Shown here piece after piece: positions 1 through 8,420 of a stretch of DNA of 64,000 bases (positions within the stretch are counted from its first letter, which is position 1; the number at the start of each line of letters is the position of its first letter). Made by a program: the position numbers and the translations under genes. The notes beneath the pieces were generated by a model, which saw nothing but the letters and a program-made list of their open reading frames with translations, ran no database searches and was not told the origin of the DNA. This stretch comes from SZUA-442 sp963753185 (GTDB taxonomy: Bacteria; Actinomycetota; Acidimicrobiia; Spongiisociales; UBA5794). The DNA lies in contig CAVWBO010000007.1 in the NCBI GenBank assembly GCA_963753185.1, forward strand, positions 248,001 through 312,000. Reading direction: 5' to 3'.

Positions 1-1068
1 GACTGTGTTGTAGTTGTCCGTGTTGAACTTGTCCGCGCTCCAGCCCATCAGGTTCCCGAGGGCGTCGATGATCAGCTGGGAAACCGAGAGGACGTCGCCA
101 CGGACCGTCGTGATCTCGTATGCGCCGATGACGAAGGCGAGGGCGGCGATCGCGACGCCCGAGAAGGCGACGAAGATGACCCTGAACCAGTCGTCGTCCG
201 TCATCTTGCCGAATCCTGCAGGCGTGCGGCGGGACTCGAAGAAGTTGCGGATCCAAACGGCAGCGAGCGCGACTGCAGCTACGGCGATGACGATCGGCAC
301 GAGGATCGCCGGCAGGCTCGACACGAAGCGGTCGAGGGCGTCGAAGACGGGTTCGAGGAATCCGAAGACCGGCCAGGCGAACCAGCCGATGACGGCGAAC
401 GCGACGATGACGAGCGCCATGTAGCGGCCACTGTGTCCGGGTTCGCCGGTGTCCTCCTGATGCCTCTTGCGCATCGTTGCGACTCGACGGCCGACGAGGA
501 TCCCGACGACGACGAAGATCAGCCACGGCCAGAATCCACCGTCAGGGAAGACCCAGGCGAACGCGAAACCCCTGTTCGACGCCTTGAACCAGTACTCACC
601 GACGTCGTCGGCCGTGAGCCCCGGAAGACCGATCGCCAGTGCCGACCAGAAGAAGATCTGGACGAGGAGGGGGACATTGCGAATCGCCTCGATGTAGGTC
701 GTCGCGATCTTGTTGACGATCCAGTTCTTCGAGAGCCTGGCGATGCCGACGATCGTCCCGAGGATGGTTGCGACGATGATCCCCGATATGGCGACGCGTA
801 GCGTGTTGACGATGCCGACGAGCAGTGCGCGTGCACCGCTGTCGGGGAGCGTGTCGATGCCCTCTCGCACCTGGACACCTGTCGGATCCGAGAGCCAGTT
901 CCACCCGAACGAGATGTTCGACTTGTCGAAGTTGGCTGCCGCCTGGGAGGCGAGGGTCGCGAACAGGGCGATCACACCGAACAGCACGATGATCTGCGCT
1001 GCCCACTTGAGCACCGTGGCATTCCGCCAGAGCGGCGTTCTGTGCTGTTCGCGTACCTGTACCGTCAT
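1..1068 (-). CDS. Amino-acid ABC transporter permease, AapQ/BztB-like (partial)
   Basis: This gene runs off the left edge, so its C-terminus is missing; 356 codons are present without a stop. The product is an inner-membrane subunit of a polar amino-acid (His/Glu/Gln/Arg/opine family) importer. After a short cytoplasmic N-terminus there is a first membrane helix near residues 17-33, a second near 80-100, then the EAA-type segment EAIRNVPLLVQIFFWS that contacts the ATPase. A long variable region with several more helices follows, as in the AapQ/BztB branch, whose permeases are longer than GlnP. The start at 1068 is preceded by GGAAGG. It lies downstream of the binding-protein gene on the same strand, the usual aapJ-aapQ order; aapM and aapP would lie outside the window. 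Confidence 0.85.
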   Translation of the reverse strand, partial: MTVQVREQHRTPLWRNATVLKWAAQIIVLFGVIALFATLASQAAANFDKSNISFGWNWLSDPTGVQVREGIDTLPDSGARALLVGIVNTLRVAISGIIVATILGTIVGIARLSKNWIVNKIATTYIEAIRNVPLLVQIFFWSALAIGLPGLTADDVGEYWFKASNRGFAFAWVFPDGGFWPWLIFVVVGILVGRRVATMRKRHQEDTGEPGHSGRYMALVIVAFAVIGWFAWPVFGFLEPVFDALDRFVSSLPAILVPIVIAVAAVALAAVWIRNFFESRRTPAGFGKMTDDDWFRVIFVAFSGVAIAALAFVIGAYEITTVRGDVLSVSQLIIDALGNLMGWSADKFNTDNYNTV

Positions 1069-1181
1069 GTGCCTTCCACCACGACCATCGTCGCGGAACG
1101 CTGGTCGTGCAAAGGCACCCTAGACGGAATCGCCTGCGGTTTGCAGGAAAACCATGGACGACGGCGTGTCGGTTCCGACAT

Positions 1182-1216
1182 GATGAAGGGGCCGCCCAGA
1201 GGGCGGCCCCTTCATC
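1182..1216 (-). terminator. Hairpin between aapJ-like and aapQ-like genes
   Basis: There is a 16-bp perfect stem (1182-1197 with 1201-1216) and a 3-nt loop, 18 bp downstream of the stop of the binding-protein gene. It has no clear U-tract. It may terminate or attenuate transcription so that the abundant binding protein is made in excess over the permease, or it may protect the 3' end of the aapJ message. Confidence 0.7.
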
Positions 1217-1234
1217 TTCGATTCCTCGCTTGGA

Positions 1235-2347
1235 TCAGCGAGCTGGCGGTGCGTAGATGAGGCCACCGTCGAACCACTGCATGTTGTAGCTGCCCTCACG
1301 TGCGAGTCCGAGCGGTCCCGTCAGGTTCCGTTCGAAGATCTCGCCGTAGTTGCCGACCGCCTTGATGGCGTTCGCGAACGCGTCGGGCGACAGACCCATT
1401 GCCGTCTGGTACTCCTCCTCGCCACCGAAGAGGCGAGTCAGCTCAGGCGTGTCATCCATCATCGAGTCGACGGTCGCGGCGGTCACGCCTGCTTCGTCAG
1501 CGATGAAGGTCGCGAACACCGTCCACTGGACGATGTCGAACCACTGGTCGTCACCCTGACGGGTTGCCGGACCGAGGGGCTCCTTCGAGATCGGTGCCTC
1601 GGGGAAGATGACCCATGCTTCGGCGCCAGCCGTGCCCGCTGCCGCTTCCGCAGCGCGGTTGCCGTACAGGCCAGAGCCGTCCGTGGTGACGATGTCACAC
1701 GTACCGGCCTTGAACTTCTCCATTGCCTCGGGGAAGGTCTCGACCGTCTCGAGCGTGATGCTCACGCCTGCGACCGCGGCGCCCTCAGTGACGTTCTTCT
1801 CCGTCGTGGTGCCTGCGTTGGTGCAGACGGTCGCGCCATCGATGGCCTCGAATCCGCTTCCTGAGGTCAGGCCGGGGAGTCGGGCGGGATCACCCATCAG
1901 CTGCTGACCGTCGTAGTACGTCGTGGCCGTGAACTGGATGCCGATGTCGGAATCACGGCTCTGGGTCCACGTCGTGTTGCGGATCAGCACATCGACCTCG
2001 TTGTTCTTCAACGCTTCGAAGCGCTCCGCCGCCGTGAGCGGCCGGAACTCGACCTTCGTGGCGTCGCCGAGGACCGCTGCAGCGACGGCGCGGCAGTAGT
2101 CGGCGTCGAAGCCGGTTGTGGTTCCGTCTGCCTGGGTCTCCGAGAAGCCGACAGCCGAACCCGACACGCCACAGATGAGCCTGTCACGTGCCTGTACCGC
2201 GGCGAGGGTGGAGCCCTCTTCCTGTCCCGGTGGCGTCGTTTCGCCTTCGACGGTTGTCGTCGTTGTGTCTTCGGTCTCACTCGTACCGCCGCATGCTGCG
2301 GCGAACAAGGCAAGAACTGCAAAGAGCACAGCAAGTTTCTTCAGCAT
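1235..2347 (-). CDS. aapJ: Amino-acid-binding lipoprotein, AapJ/BztA-like
   Basis: This is the extracytoplasmic solute-binding protein of a general L-amino-acid ABC importer (370 aa). The N-terminus is a lipoprotein signal ending in the lipobox FAAAC (Cys19), followed by a threonine-rich linker. The mature part is a type 2 periplasmic binding protein with FDADYCRAVAAA and VDVLIRNTTWT, segments characteristic of the AapJ group. I chose the ATG at 2347 because GGAGGAGGGG lies upstream and it gives the signal peptide; the longer reading frame upstream looks non-coding. It is transcribed towards the permease gene and away from purA. Confidence 0.9.
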   Translation of the reverse strand: MLKKLAVLFAVLALFAAACGGTSETEDTTTTTVEGETTPPGQEEGSTLAAVQARDRLICGVSGSAVGFSETQADGTTTGFDADYCRAVAAAVLGDATKVEFRPLTAAERFEALKNNEVDVLIRNTTWTQSRDSDIGIQFTATTYYDGQQLMGDPARLPGLTSGSGFEAIDGATVCTNAGTTTEKNVTEGAAVAGVSITLETVETFPEAMEKFKAGTCDIVTTDGSGLYGNRAAEAAAGTAGAEAWVIFPEAPISKEPLGPATRQGDDQWFDIVQWTVFATFIADEAGVTAATVDSMMDDTPELTRLFGGEEEYQTAMGLSPDAFANAIKAVGNYGEIFERNLTGPLGLAREGSYNMQWFDGGLIYAPPAR

Positions 2348-2560
2348 GCTGTAACCCCTCCTCCGTTTTGCTTGTGTTGGGGACGAATCTGGGTCGCCCT
2401 GTGCCGATCGGTTGGCGATCGGGTACGACACGGTAGACACGTTGGACGGTCCCTGCCAAGCGGCTCGACCCCCGCCGGCCGAGAAGTTCATGAGTCGTTC
2501 ACTCCACAGAAAGGCCCGATGTCGGTCGTTCGGGCATGCCGCCGGGGTGCGTTGGACCCC

Positions 2561-2566
2561 TACAAT
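2561..2566 (+). promoter_or_regulatory. Possible -10 element of purA
   Basis: TACAAT lies 32 bp upstream of the purA ATG in the 251-bp divergent gap between the aapJ-like gene and purA. No convincing -35 was found 17 bp upstream, so this is only a candidate. I see nothing else structured in the gap. Confidence 0.25.
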
Positions 2567-2598
2567 CGCTCCCGTACCCCGGCAGTGGAGGCCGAACA

Positions 2599-3873
2599 AT
2601 GCCCGCGTCTGTGATCCTCGGTGCCCAATGGGGCGACGAGGGCAAGGGTAAGATCACCGACCTGTTCGCTCGGGAGGCGGACCTCGTCGTCCGGTACCAG
2701 GGTGGGAACAATGCGGGCCACACGATCGTGGTCGGTGACGAGAGGTTCGCACTCAGCCTCATCCCGTCAGGTGTCCTCTACCCGACGGTGACGCCCGTCA
2801 TCGGCAACGGCTGCGTTGTAGATCCGAAGGTCTTGTTGCAGGAGATGGAGACGCTGCGTGGAAGGGGCATCGACCCGTCGCGTGTTCTCGTGTCTGGCAA
2901 CGCCCACCTGATCATGCCATACCATCGCAAACTCGACGCCGTGATGGAGCGGTTCCTCGGAGACGCCATGATCGGGACGACCAAGCGCGGCATCGGACCC
3001 GCCTACATGGACAAGTACTCGCGCTTCGGCATCCGGGTCCAGGATCTCTTCGACCCGAAGATCTTCCGCACGAAGCTCGAGGTCGCCCTCAAGGACAAGA
3101 ACAAGCAGCTCGTGAAGGTGTACAACCAGCTCCCTCTCGATGTCGGGGAGATCTTCGACGAGTACATGGCGTACGGTGACCAGCTCGCCGAACACATCAC
3201 GGACACCTCATTCGTGGTGTGGAGCGCGCTCGAGGACGGCAGGAACGTCCTGTTCGAGGGCGCCCAGGGCACGCTCCTCGACATCGATCACGGGACGTAT
3301 CCGTTCGTCACCTCCTCGAACCCCACAGCAGGAGGCGCCGCCGTGGGTATCGGCATCGGCCCGAAGCAGATCGACTCCGTGATCGGTGTCGTGAAGGCGT
3401 ACATCTCACGAGTGGGGACGGGGCCGTTCCCGACCGAGCTCCACGACGAGACGGGCGACCGGCTCATCGAAATCGGGGGCGAGTACGGTGTCGTGACGGG
3501 TCGCCGGCGGAGGTGCGGGTGGCTCGACGCAGTTGCCCTCCGCTACGCGGTTCGCGTCAACGGGCTCACCGAGATCGCGCTCACCAAGCTCGACATCCTC
3601 TCGCATTTCGACGTGATCAAGATCGCCACGGCATACACGTCCGCAGGCGAGCGATACACCGAGTTCCCCCGACAGCAGCGGGTTCTGTACAACTGCGCAC
3701 CCGAGTACGAGGAACACCAGGGATGGGGAGACGACATCTCGTCGGTCACGAGGTACGAGGACCTGCCGGAGCTCGCGAGGACCTACGTCGAAAGGATCGA
3801 GGAGATCGCGGGTGTCCCGATCCGCACCGTGTCCGTAGGGCCTTCACGGGCGGCAACGCTCTCGAGGACGTGA
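2599..3873 (+). CDS. purA: Adenylosuccinate synthetase
   Basis: PurA (424 aa, normal length) makes adenylosuccinate from IMP, aspartate and GTP, the first committed step to AMP. The N-terminal motif GDEGKGK (residues 12-18), the NNAGHT segment near 37-42 and the central GTTKRGIGPAY loop are all intact. The start at 2599 matches the family N-terminus (PASVILGAQWGDEGKGK); upstream in-frame codons do not. It begins a run of purine genes on the plus strand, with purD starting one base after its stop. Confidence 0.97.
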   Translation: MPASVILGAQWGDEGKGKITDLFAREADLVVRYQGGNNAGHTIVVGDERFALSLIPSGVLYPTVTPVIGNGCVVDPKVLLQEMETLRGRGIDPSRVLVSGNAHLIMPYHRKLDAVMERFLGDAMIGTTKRGIGPAYMDKYSRFGIRVQDLFDPKIFRTKLEVALKDKNKQLVKVYNQLPLDVGEIFDEYMAYGDQLAEHITDTSFVVWSALEDGRNVLFEGAQGTLLDIDHGTYPFVTSSNPTAGGAAVGIGIGPKQIDSVIGVVKAYISRVGTGPFPTELHDETGDRLIEIGGEYGVVTGRRRRCGWLDAVALRYAVRVNGLTEIALTKLDILSHFDVIKIATAYTSAGERYTEFPRQQRVLYNCAPEYEEHQGWGDDISSVTRYEDLPELARTYVERIEEIAGVPIRTVSVGPSRAATLSRT

Positions 3874-3874
3874 C

Positions 3875-5128
3875 ATGAGGGTCCTCATCCTCGGCTCAGG
3901 GGGTCGCGAGCATGCGATCGCCTGGAAGCTCGCCCAGAGCCCCCTCATCACGAACCTGGTGTCGTGTCCTGGGAACCCGGGATCCGGCGCGTTGGGCGAT
4001 GTCTCGCCTGAGGTCGACCCGATGGATCCCGGCGCCGTCGTGACATTGGCGCGGGACGAGCGCATCGACCTGGTCGTCGTAGGTCCAGAGGGCCCCCTCG
4101 CTGCAGGGGTGGTCGATGCTTTGCGTGGGGCCGGCATCGCGGTGTTCGGGCCGACTCGGGAGGCCGCGATGCTCGAGTCATCGAAGGCATTCGCGAAGCG
4201 CGTCATGACAGAAGCAGGGGTTCCGACAGGCGCCTACGCCGAGTTCACGGATCGGGACTCCGCCATTGCGCACCTGAGGGGTTCGGATGGACCGTACGTG
4301 GTGAAGGCTGATGGGCTCGCCGCAGGCAAGGGCGTCCTCGTGACACACGATCTCGCGGAGGCCGAGGCGTGGGTCGACGCCTGTCTCGCGGAGCGGCGGT
4401 TCGGAGAAGCGGGCTCGACGATCGTGATCGAGGAGTACCTCGACGGTGCCGAGGTGTCCGTCTTCTTCATCTGCAGCGGCGGCACCGCCATCCCGCTCGA
4501 GCCTGCGAGGGACTACAAGCGTCTCCGCGACGGCGACCAGGGCCCGAACACGGGAGGCATGGGCTCCTACAGTCCGGTCCACACCCTTGACGATGGCCTC
4601 GTCGAATGGACGCGAGCCCAGGTCGTCGAACCGACGATCTCGGCGCTCGATGCGAGGGGCATCAGCTACACCGGTTTCCTGTACGTCGGGCTCATGCTCA
4701 CCGACGATGGGCCGAGGGTTCTGGAGTTCAACTGCCGTCTCGGCGATCCCGAGACCCAGGTGCTGCTCCCACGACTGCGTACGGACCTCCTCGAGATCCT
4801 CCACGCCGGAGCGCATGGCGCACTGGGGACCGCCGACCTTGCATGGTCTGACACGTTCGCGGCAGGGGTGGTCCTCGCATCGCCCGGATATCCGGACGCC
4901 CCCGAGACAGGGCTCGCCATCATCGGTCTCGACCATGTCACGGAGGCCCTCGTCTTCCACGCCGGAACGTCCGTGGTCGACGGAAGGCTCGTCACGAGCG
5001 GGGGCCGCGTCCTCACCGTGGTCGGGCTCGGCGATACCCTCGCCGAGGCACGCGATGACGCGTATTCGGCGGCGAACCTCATCCAATTCCGCGGCAAGCA
5101 CATCCGTTCCGACATTGCGGTCGGCTGA
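3875..5128 (+). CDS. purD: Phosphoribosylamine-glycine ligase (GAR synthetase)
   Basis: PurD (417 aa) ligates glycine to phosphoribosylamine using ATP, the second step of de novo purine synthesis. It begins MRVLILGSGGREHAIAWKL, the diagnostic N-terminus, followed by an ATP-grasp domain with VVKADGLAAGKGV and EFNCRLGDPETQ near the metal-binding part. It is separated from purA by one base, so translational coupling is likely. Full length, no anomalies. Confidence 0.97.
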   Translation: MRVLILGSGGREHAIAWKLAQSPLITNLVSCPGNPGSGALGDVSPEVDPMDPGAVVTLARDERIDLVVVGPEGPLAAGVVDALRGAGIAVFGPTREAAMLESSKAFAKRVMTEAGVPTGAYAEFTDRDSAIAHLRGSDGPYVVKADGLAAGKGVLVTHDLAEAEAWVDACLAERRFGEAGSTIVIEEYLDGAEVSVFFICSGGTAIPLEPARDYKRLRDGDQGPNTGGMGSYSPVHTLDDGLVEWTRAQVVEPTISALDARGISYTGFLYVGLMLTDDGPRVLEFNCRLGDPETQVLLPRLRTDLLEILHAGAHGALGTADLAWSDTFAAGVVLASPGYPDAPETGLAIIGLDHVTEALVFHAGTSVVDGRLVTSGGRVLTVVGLGDTLAEARDDAYSAANLIQFRGKHIRSDIAVG

Positions 5129-5141
5129 GAAGGGAGCAACG

Positions 5142-5588
5142 ATGAAGGTAGCGATCCTCATGGGATCGGACAAGGACATGGACAAGATGCAGCCATGTGC
5201 CGACGTCCTCGACGACTTCGGCATCGCGCACGAGGTGCACGTCATGTCCGCCCATCGGACACCGGAGAAGGTCGCAGCGTTCGTGGCAGGCGCCCGCGAG
5301 GCGGGCTTCGGCGTCATCGTGTGCGGTGCCGGAAAGGCAGCCCACCTCGCTGGCGCAGCAGCGGCCCAGTCGACTCTTCCTGTCATCGGCGTGCCGATCG
5401 CCGCCGGCGGAATGGGCGGTGTCGACGCCCTGTACTCGACCGTCCAGATGCCAACCGGCATTCCGGTCGCGACGGTCGCGATCGACGGAGCGGCCAATGC
5501 GGGCTACCTCGCCGCCTCGATCCTGTCCCTGACGGATCCCAACCTCGTGGACCGGCTCGCGGAGTACCGGGAGACCTGGAAGACGTGA
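5142..5588 (+). CDS. purE: N5-carboxyaminoimidazole ribonucleotide mutase
   Basis: PurE class I (148 aa) rearranges N5-CAIR to CAIR. It shows MGSDKDMD (residues 7-14), SAHRTP (36-41) with the catalytic His, and CGAGKAAHL near 61-69. The longer frame upstream reads through purD and is not coding. The ATG at 5142 follows AAGGGAGC 13 bp after the purD stop. No purK lies in the window, although class I PurE normally works with PurK. Its stop overlaps the GTG start of purB. Confidence 0.95.
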   Translation: MKVAILMGSDKDMDKMQPCADVLDDFGIAHEVHVMSAHRTPEKVAAFVAGAREAGFGVIVCGAGKAAHLAGAAAAQSTLPVIGVPIAAGGMGGVDALYSTVQMPTGIPVATVAIDGAANAGYLAASILSLTDPNLVDRLAEYRETWKT

Positions 5589-6883
5589 TCGAGCGGTACT
5601 CGACGCCCGAGATGAACGACGTCTGGTCCGAGTCGCGCAAGCTCGCCGTCTGGCGCGACGTCGAGATCCTGGTCGTCGAGGCATGGGCGGACCTCGGGGT
5701 CGCGCCGGGGTCGGCGGCAGAGGCGGCTCGCAGGAGCCCCCAGATCGACCTGATCGCGTGGAAGGAGCGCGAGAAGGTCACGAACCACGACGTGGCAGCG
5801 TTCGTCGATCTCCTCGCAGAGTCGGTGGGCGAGGGTGGCGAGTGGATCCACTTCGGTTTGACGTCTTCCGATGTCCTCGACACGGCAACCGGTGTCCTGC
5901 TCGGTGAGGCGGGGAACCTGCTGCTCGACGCGGTATCAGACCTGTTCGACGTCGTGAAGGGCAGGGCGTTCGAGTTCAGGGACACACCGATGATCGGCCG
6001 CACCCACGGCATCTGGGCGGAGCCGACGTCGTTCGGCCTGAAGCTCGCAAACTGGGCGTTCGAGGTCCAGCGGGACCACGAACGCCTCACCGATGCCGTC
6101 ACGGACGTCGCCGTCGGGAAGATCTCCGGTGCCGTGGGGACGTATGCGCACACTCCCCCATCCGTCGAGTCCTACGTGTGCGACAGGCTCGGGCTCAACA
6201 TCGAGCCTGCATCCACGCAAGTCGTCGCCCGCGACAGGCATGCGCACTTCCTGTCGGTCATCGCACTCGTCGGAGCGACGCTCGAGCGGTTCGCAACCGA
6301 GATCCGGCACCTGCAGAGGTCGGAGGTCGGCGAGGTCCGCGAGGCCTTCGGATCCGGGCAGAAGGGGTCGTCGGCGATGCCCCACAAACGGAACCCGATT
6401 GCATCGGAGAACCTGACGGGTGCCGCCAGGCTCCTTCGCGGATACGCATCGGCGGGGCTCGAGGATGTGGCGCTGTGGCACGAGCGCGACATCTCCCACT
6501 CGTCGGTCGAACGTGTCGCCCTCCCCGATGCGACCACGCTGCTCCATTACGCGCTGAGGCGGATGACCCGACTCGTCGAGACGCTGGTGGTCGACACCGA
6601 TCGCATGGCGGCGAATCTCGCTGAGACGCGAGGTCTCGTGTACAGCCAGGCGGTCCTGCTCGCCCTCGTCGACGGAGGCGCGACGCGTGACGAGGCGTAT
6701 CGCATCGTCCAGCGCAACGCCATGGCCGCATGGGACGAGGGAGGCACGCTCGAGGCCCGTCTGGCCGCCGACCCGGAGTGCACGCTCGACCCCGACGCGC
6801 TGGCTGCGTGCTTCGACACCACCCGCTTCCTCCGCAACAGCTCGATCGTCTTCGACCGCCTCGAGTCCTCCGTTCTTGCGTAA
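5585..6883 (+). CDS. purB: Adenylosuccinate lyase
   Basis: PurB (432 aa) cleaves SAICAR and adenylosuccinate, releasing fumarate. It starts at a GTG overlapping the purE stop (GTGA) and shows ERYSTPEMNDVWS at the N-terminus. GRTHGIWAEPT carries the catalytic His region, and the fumarase-superfamily signature SSAMPHKRNP lies near residue 259. Its last codons (VLA-stop) lie inside a palindromic repeat, so the repeat supplies the TAA stop; the ancestral C-terminus may have differed slightly. Confidence 0.96.
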   Translation: MIERYSTPEMNDVWSESRKLAVWRDVEILVVEAWADLGVAPGSAAEAARRSPQIDLIAWKEREKVTNHDVAAFVDLLAESVGEGGEWIHFGLTSSDVLDTATGVLLGEAGNLLLDAVSDLFDVVKGRAFEFRDTPMIGRTHGIWAEPTSFGLKLANWAFEVQRDHERLTDAVTDVAVGKISGAVGTYAHTPPSVESYVCDRLGLNIEPASTQVVARDRHAHFLSVIALVGATLERFATEIRHLQRSEVGEVREAFGSGQKGSSAMPHKRNPIASENLTGAARLLRGYASAGLEDVALWHERDISHSSVERVALPDATTLLHYALRRMTRLVETLVVDTDRMAANLAETRGLVYSQAVLLALVDGGATRDEAYRIVQRNAMAAWDEGGTLEARLAADPECTLDPDALAACFDTTRFLRNSSIVFDRLESSVLA

Positions 6884-6923
6884 CTGAGTTCCGCCCATGG
6901 GTGGAACTCAGTTACGCAAGAAC
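6872..6923. repeat. 52-bp palindromic repeat, copy 1
   Basis: This is an inverted repeat with 24-bp arms around CATG. The left arm begins GTTCTTGCGTAACTGAGTTC. It differs from the other copies by G-to-A in the left arm and the matching C-to-T in the right arm, so pairing is preserved; one further pair is G-T. The TAA inside the left arm is the purB stop. Confidence 0.95.
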
Positions 6924-6928
6924 ACGAG

Positions 6929-7891
6929 GTGGTTCCATCGACGCCTGGTTCGGTTCATGGTGGGGATGTGCTCACGGATGCGGAACGTCGTGCGGCCAGG
7001 AAGGCCGAGGCGCAGCTGGGACTGGTGACATTCGCTGATCTCCTCGAAGCGGGCATGAGCCGTGCAACCATCTCACGCCGAGTCGAGTCGGGCGATCTGA
7101 CGAGACGCAGGCCGGGCGTCTACTCATTCGCCGGTACACCTCGTATGGACACACAGCGCATCGCCGAGGAGGTGCTGAGCGTCGGTGCAACGGCAGCCGC
7201 ATCGCACGACACCGCTGCGTTCCTTTGGGGCCTCATCCCCCAGGAGCCCGACGTCATCCACGTCGTGGTCCGGCGGTGGCGGCGAGAGCACCGGGTGGCG
7301 GCTCGAGTGCACGAGTCGTTGGACTTCATCCCCCGAGACCGGGTTCTGAAGGACGGTGTGCCGATCACGGTGCCGAGCAGAACCATCGTGGACCTCGGCG
7401 CGACGAGCAAGTGGAAGGTCGAGGCGGCTCTGAGCCGGGGGATTCGAGCCGGGCTGTTCACGATCGAGGAGGTCGCTGCCTTCGTCGACCGGGTTGCCCG
7501 GAGGGGACGGCGGGGCGTCGGCGTGATCCGGCCCCTCATCGACTACCACCGTGTCGCCGGTGGGAGGACCGAGAGCCCACTCGAAGACCTGTTCCTTCGC
7601 CTTCTCGTCGAACGCGAGATCGAGCTACCCGAGTGCCAGTACCTCGTCCACGATCGGAACGGCTCGATCGTGTGTCGGGCCGACTTCGCGTACCCGAAGC
7701 AGCGGCTCATCATCGAACTCGACGGGCGCGAATACCACTCGGATTCGGACGGGTTCCAATCCGACCGAGACAAGCAGAACCGAACGCAGGCTCTCGGATG
7801 GACCACGCTGAGGTTCACCTGGTTCGACCTGACCAGTCGCCGCGACCACACCATCTCGACCGTCGTCCGCACCCTCCGCCTTCTTGCGTAA
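6929..7891 (+). CDS. AbiEi-like winged helix plus DUF559 (PD-(D/E)XK-like) protein
   Basis: The product has up to 320 aa. Residues about 25-70 resemble the N-terminal winged helix of AbiEi-type antitoxins (TFADLLEAGMSRATISRRV, then RRPGVYSFAG). The C-terminal third resembles DUF559, a Vsr-like PD-(D/E)XK nuclease fold, with ADFAYPKQRLIIELDG and YHSDSDGFQSDRDKQN giving the acidic residues. Starts are GTG at 6929 or GTG at 6968 (VLTDAERR); neither has a strong ribosome site. The gene interrupts the purine cluster, is bracketed by two palindromes and takes its stop from the second. No AbiEii-like toxin is adjacent. Cellular role unknown; phage defence or a selfish nuclease are both possible. Confidence 0.8.
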   Translation: MVPSTPGSVHGGDVLTDAERRAARKAEAQLGLVTFADLLEAGMSRATISRRVESGDLTRRRPGVYSFAGTPRMDTQRIAEEVLSVGATAAASHDTAAFLWGLIPQEPDVIHVVVRRWRREHRVAARVHESLDFIPRDRVLKDGVPITVPSRTIVDLGATSKWKVEAALSRGIRAGLFTIEEVAAFVDRVARRGRRGVGVIRPLIDYHRVAGGRTESPLEDLFLRLLVEREIELPECQYLVHDRNGSIVCRADFAYPKQRLIIELDGREYHSDSDGFQSDRDKQNRTQALGWTTLRFTWFDLTSRRDHTISTVVRTLRLLA

Positions 7892-7930
7892 CTGGGTTCC
7901 ACGCATGGGTGGAACCCAGTTACGCAAGAA
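7881..7930. repeat. 50-bp palindromic repeat, copy 2
   Basis: The arms begin TTCTTGCGTAACTGGGTTCC, with one mismatch next to the CATG centre. It lies between the convergent DUF559 gene, whose TAA stop it contains, and the globin gene, whose stop is 15 bp away. Confidence 0.95.
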
Positions 7931-7945
7931 CGAGTCGAGGGGCTG

Positions 7946-8341
7946 CTACTGGTTGCGCATGTGGTGGGCGAGGGACGTGAGACGTTCATCGAGGAACGAT
8001 CGCAGTGGACCCTCGATTCGGGCGTCATCGAGGGCGCGGGCCATGCACGTGAGCCAGGTGAGGACCTCTTCCTCACCGATGGGAAACGGGAGGTGTCGGG
8101 CCCGCATGCGGGGGTGGCCCCGCGTTGGTGAGTACAGCGCCGGACCGCCCGTCCACTCGACGAGGTAGGCATAGAGCTTCTCGCGCGACACGCTGTCGTT
8201 GGCGGGAAGCATGGCGCGAAGCACGGGCGCCTCGGCGTCGATGATGTCATAGAAGCGATCGACGATGACGCGAACCGTCCCCTCACCGCCGAGCTCGTCG
8301 AACGGTGTGTCCGCGGAACCCCAGGGATGCACAGCGTCCAT
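7946..8341 (-). CDS. glbO: Group II truncated haemoglobin
   Basis: A small haem protein (131 aa from the ATG at 8341) of the trHbO type. It shows the N-terminal GGEGTVRVIVDRFYDII helix, the EKLYAYLVEWTGG region, and HPRMRARHLPFPIG carrying the proximal His, a hallmark of group II. Group II trHbs bind O2 or NO and are common in actinobacteria. I trimmed 37 residues that would precede MDAVHPWG because they do not resemble the family. The direction is opposite to the surrounding purine genes, so it is an independent unit divergent from purC. Confidence 0.9.
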   Translation of the reverse strand: MDAVHPWGSADTPFDELGGEGTVRVIVDRFYDIIDAEAPVLRAMLPANDSVSREKLYAYLVEWTGGPALYSPTRGHPRMRARHLPFPIGEEEVLTWLTCMARALDDARIEGPLRSFLDERLTSLAHHMRNQ

Positions 8342-8420
8342 CGGGCGAGGGTAGGAATCGGGTTTCGGGGACCGCACCGGACACATCGGCACGTTCGGGA
8401 CCCGCACTAGGATCGCCCCC

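Noticed and set aside
4178..5497. A 439-codon minus-strand frame opposite purD and purE
   Set aside because: The plus strand encodes two complete purine enzymes there; the antisense frame has no recognisable domain or ribosome site.
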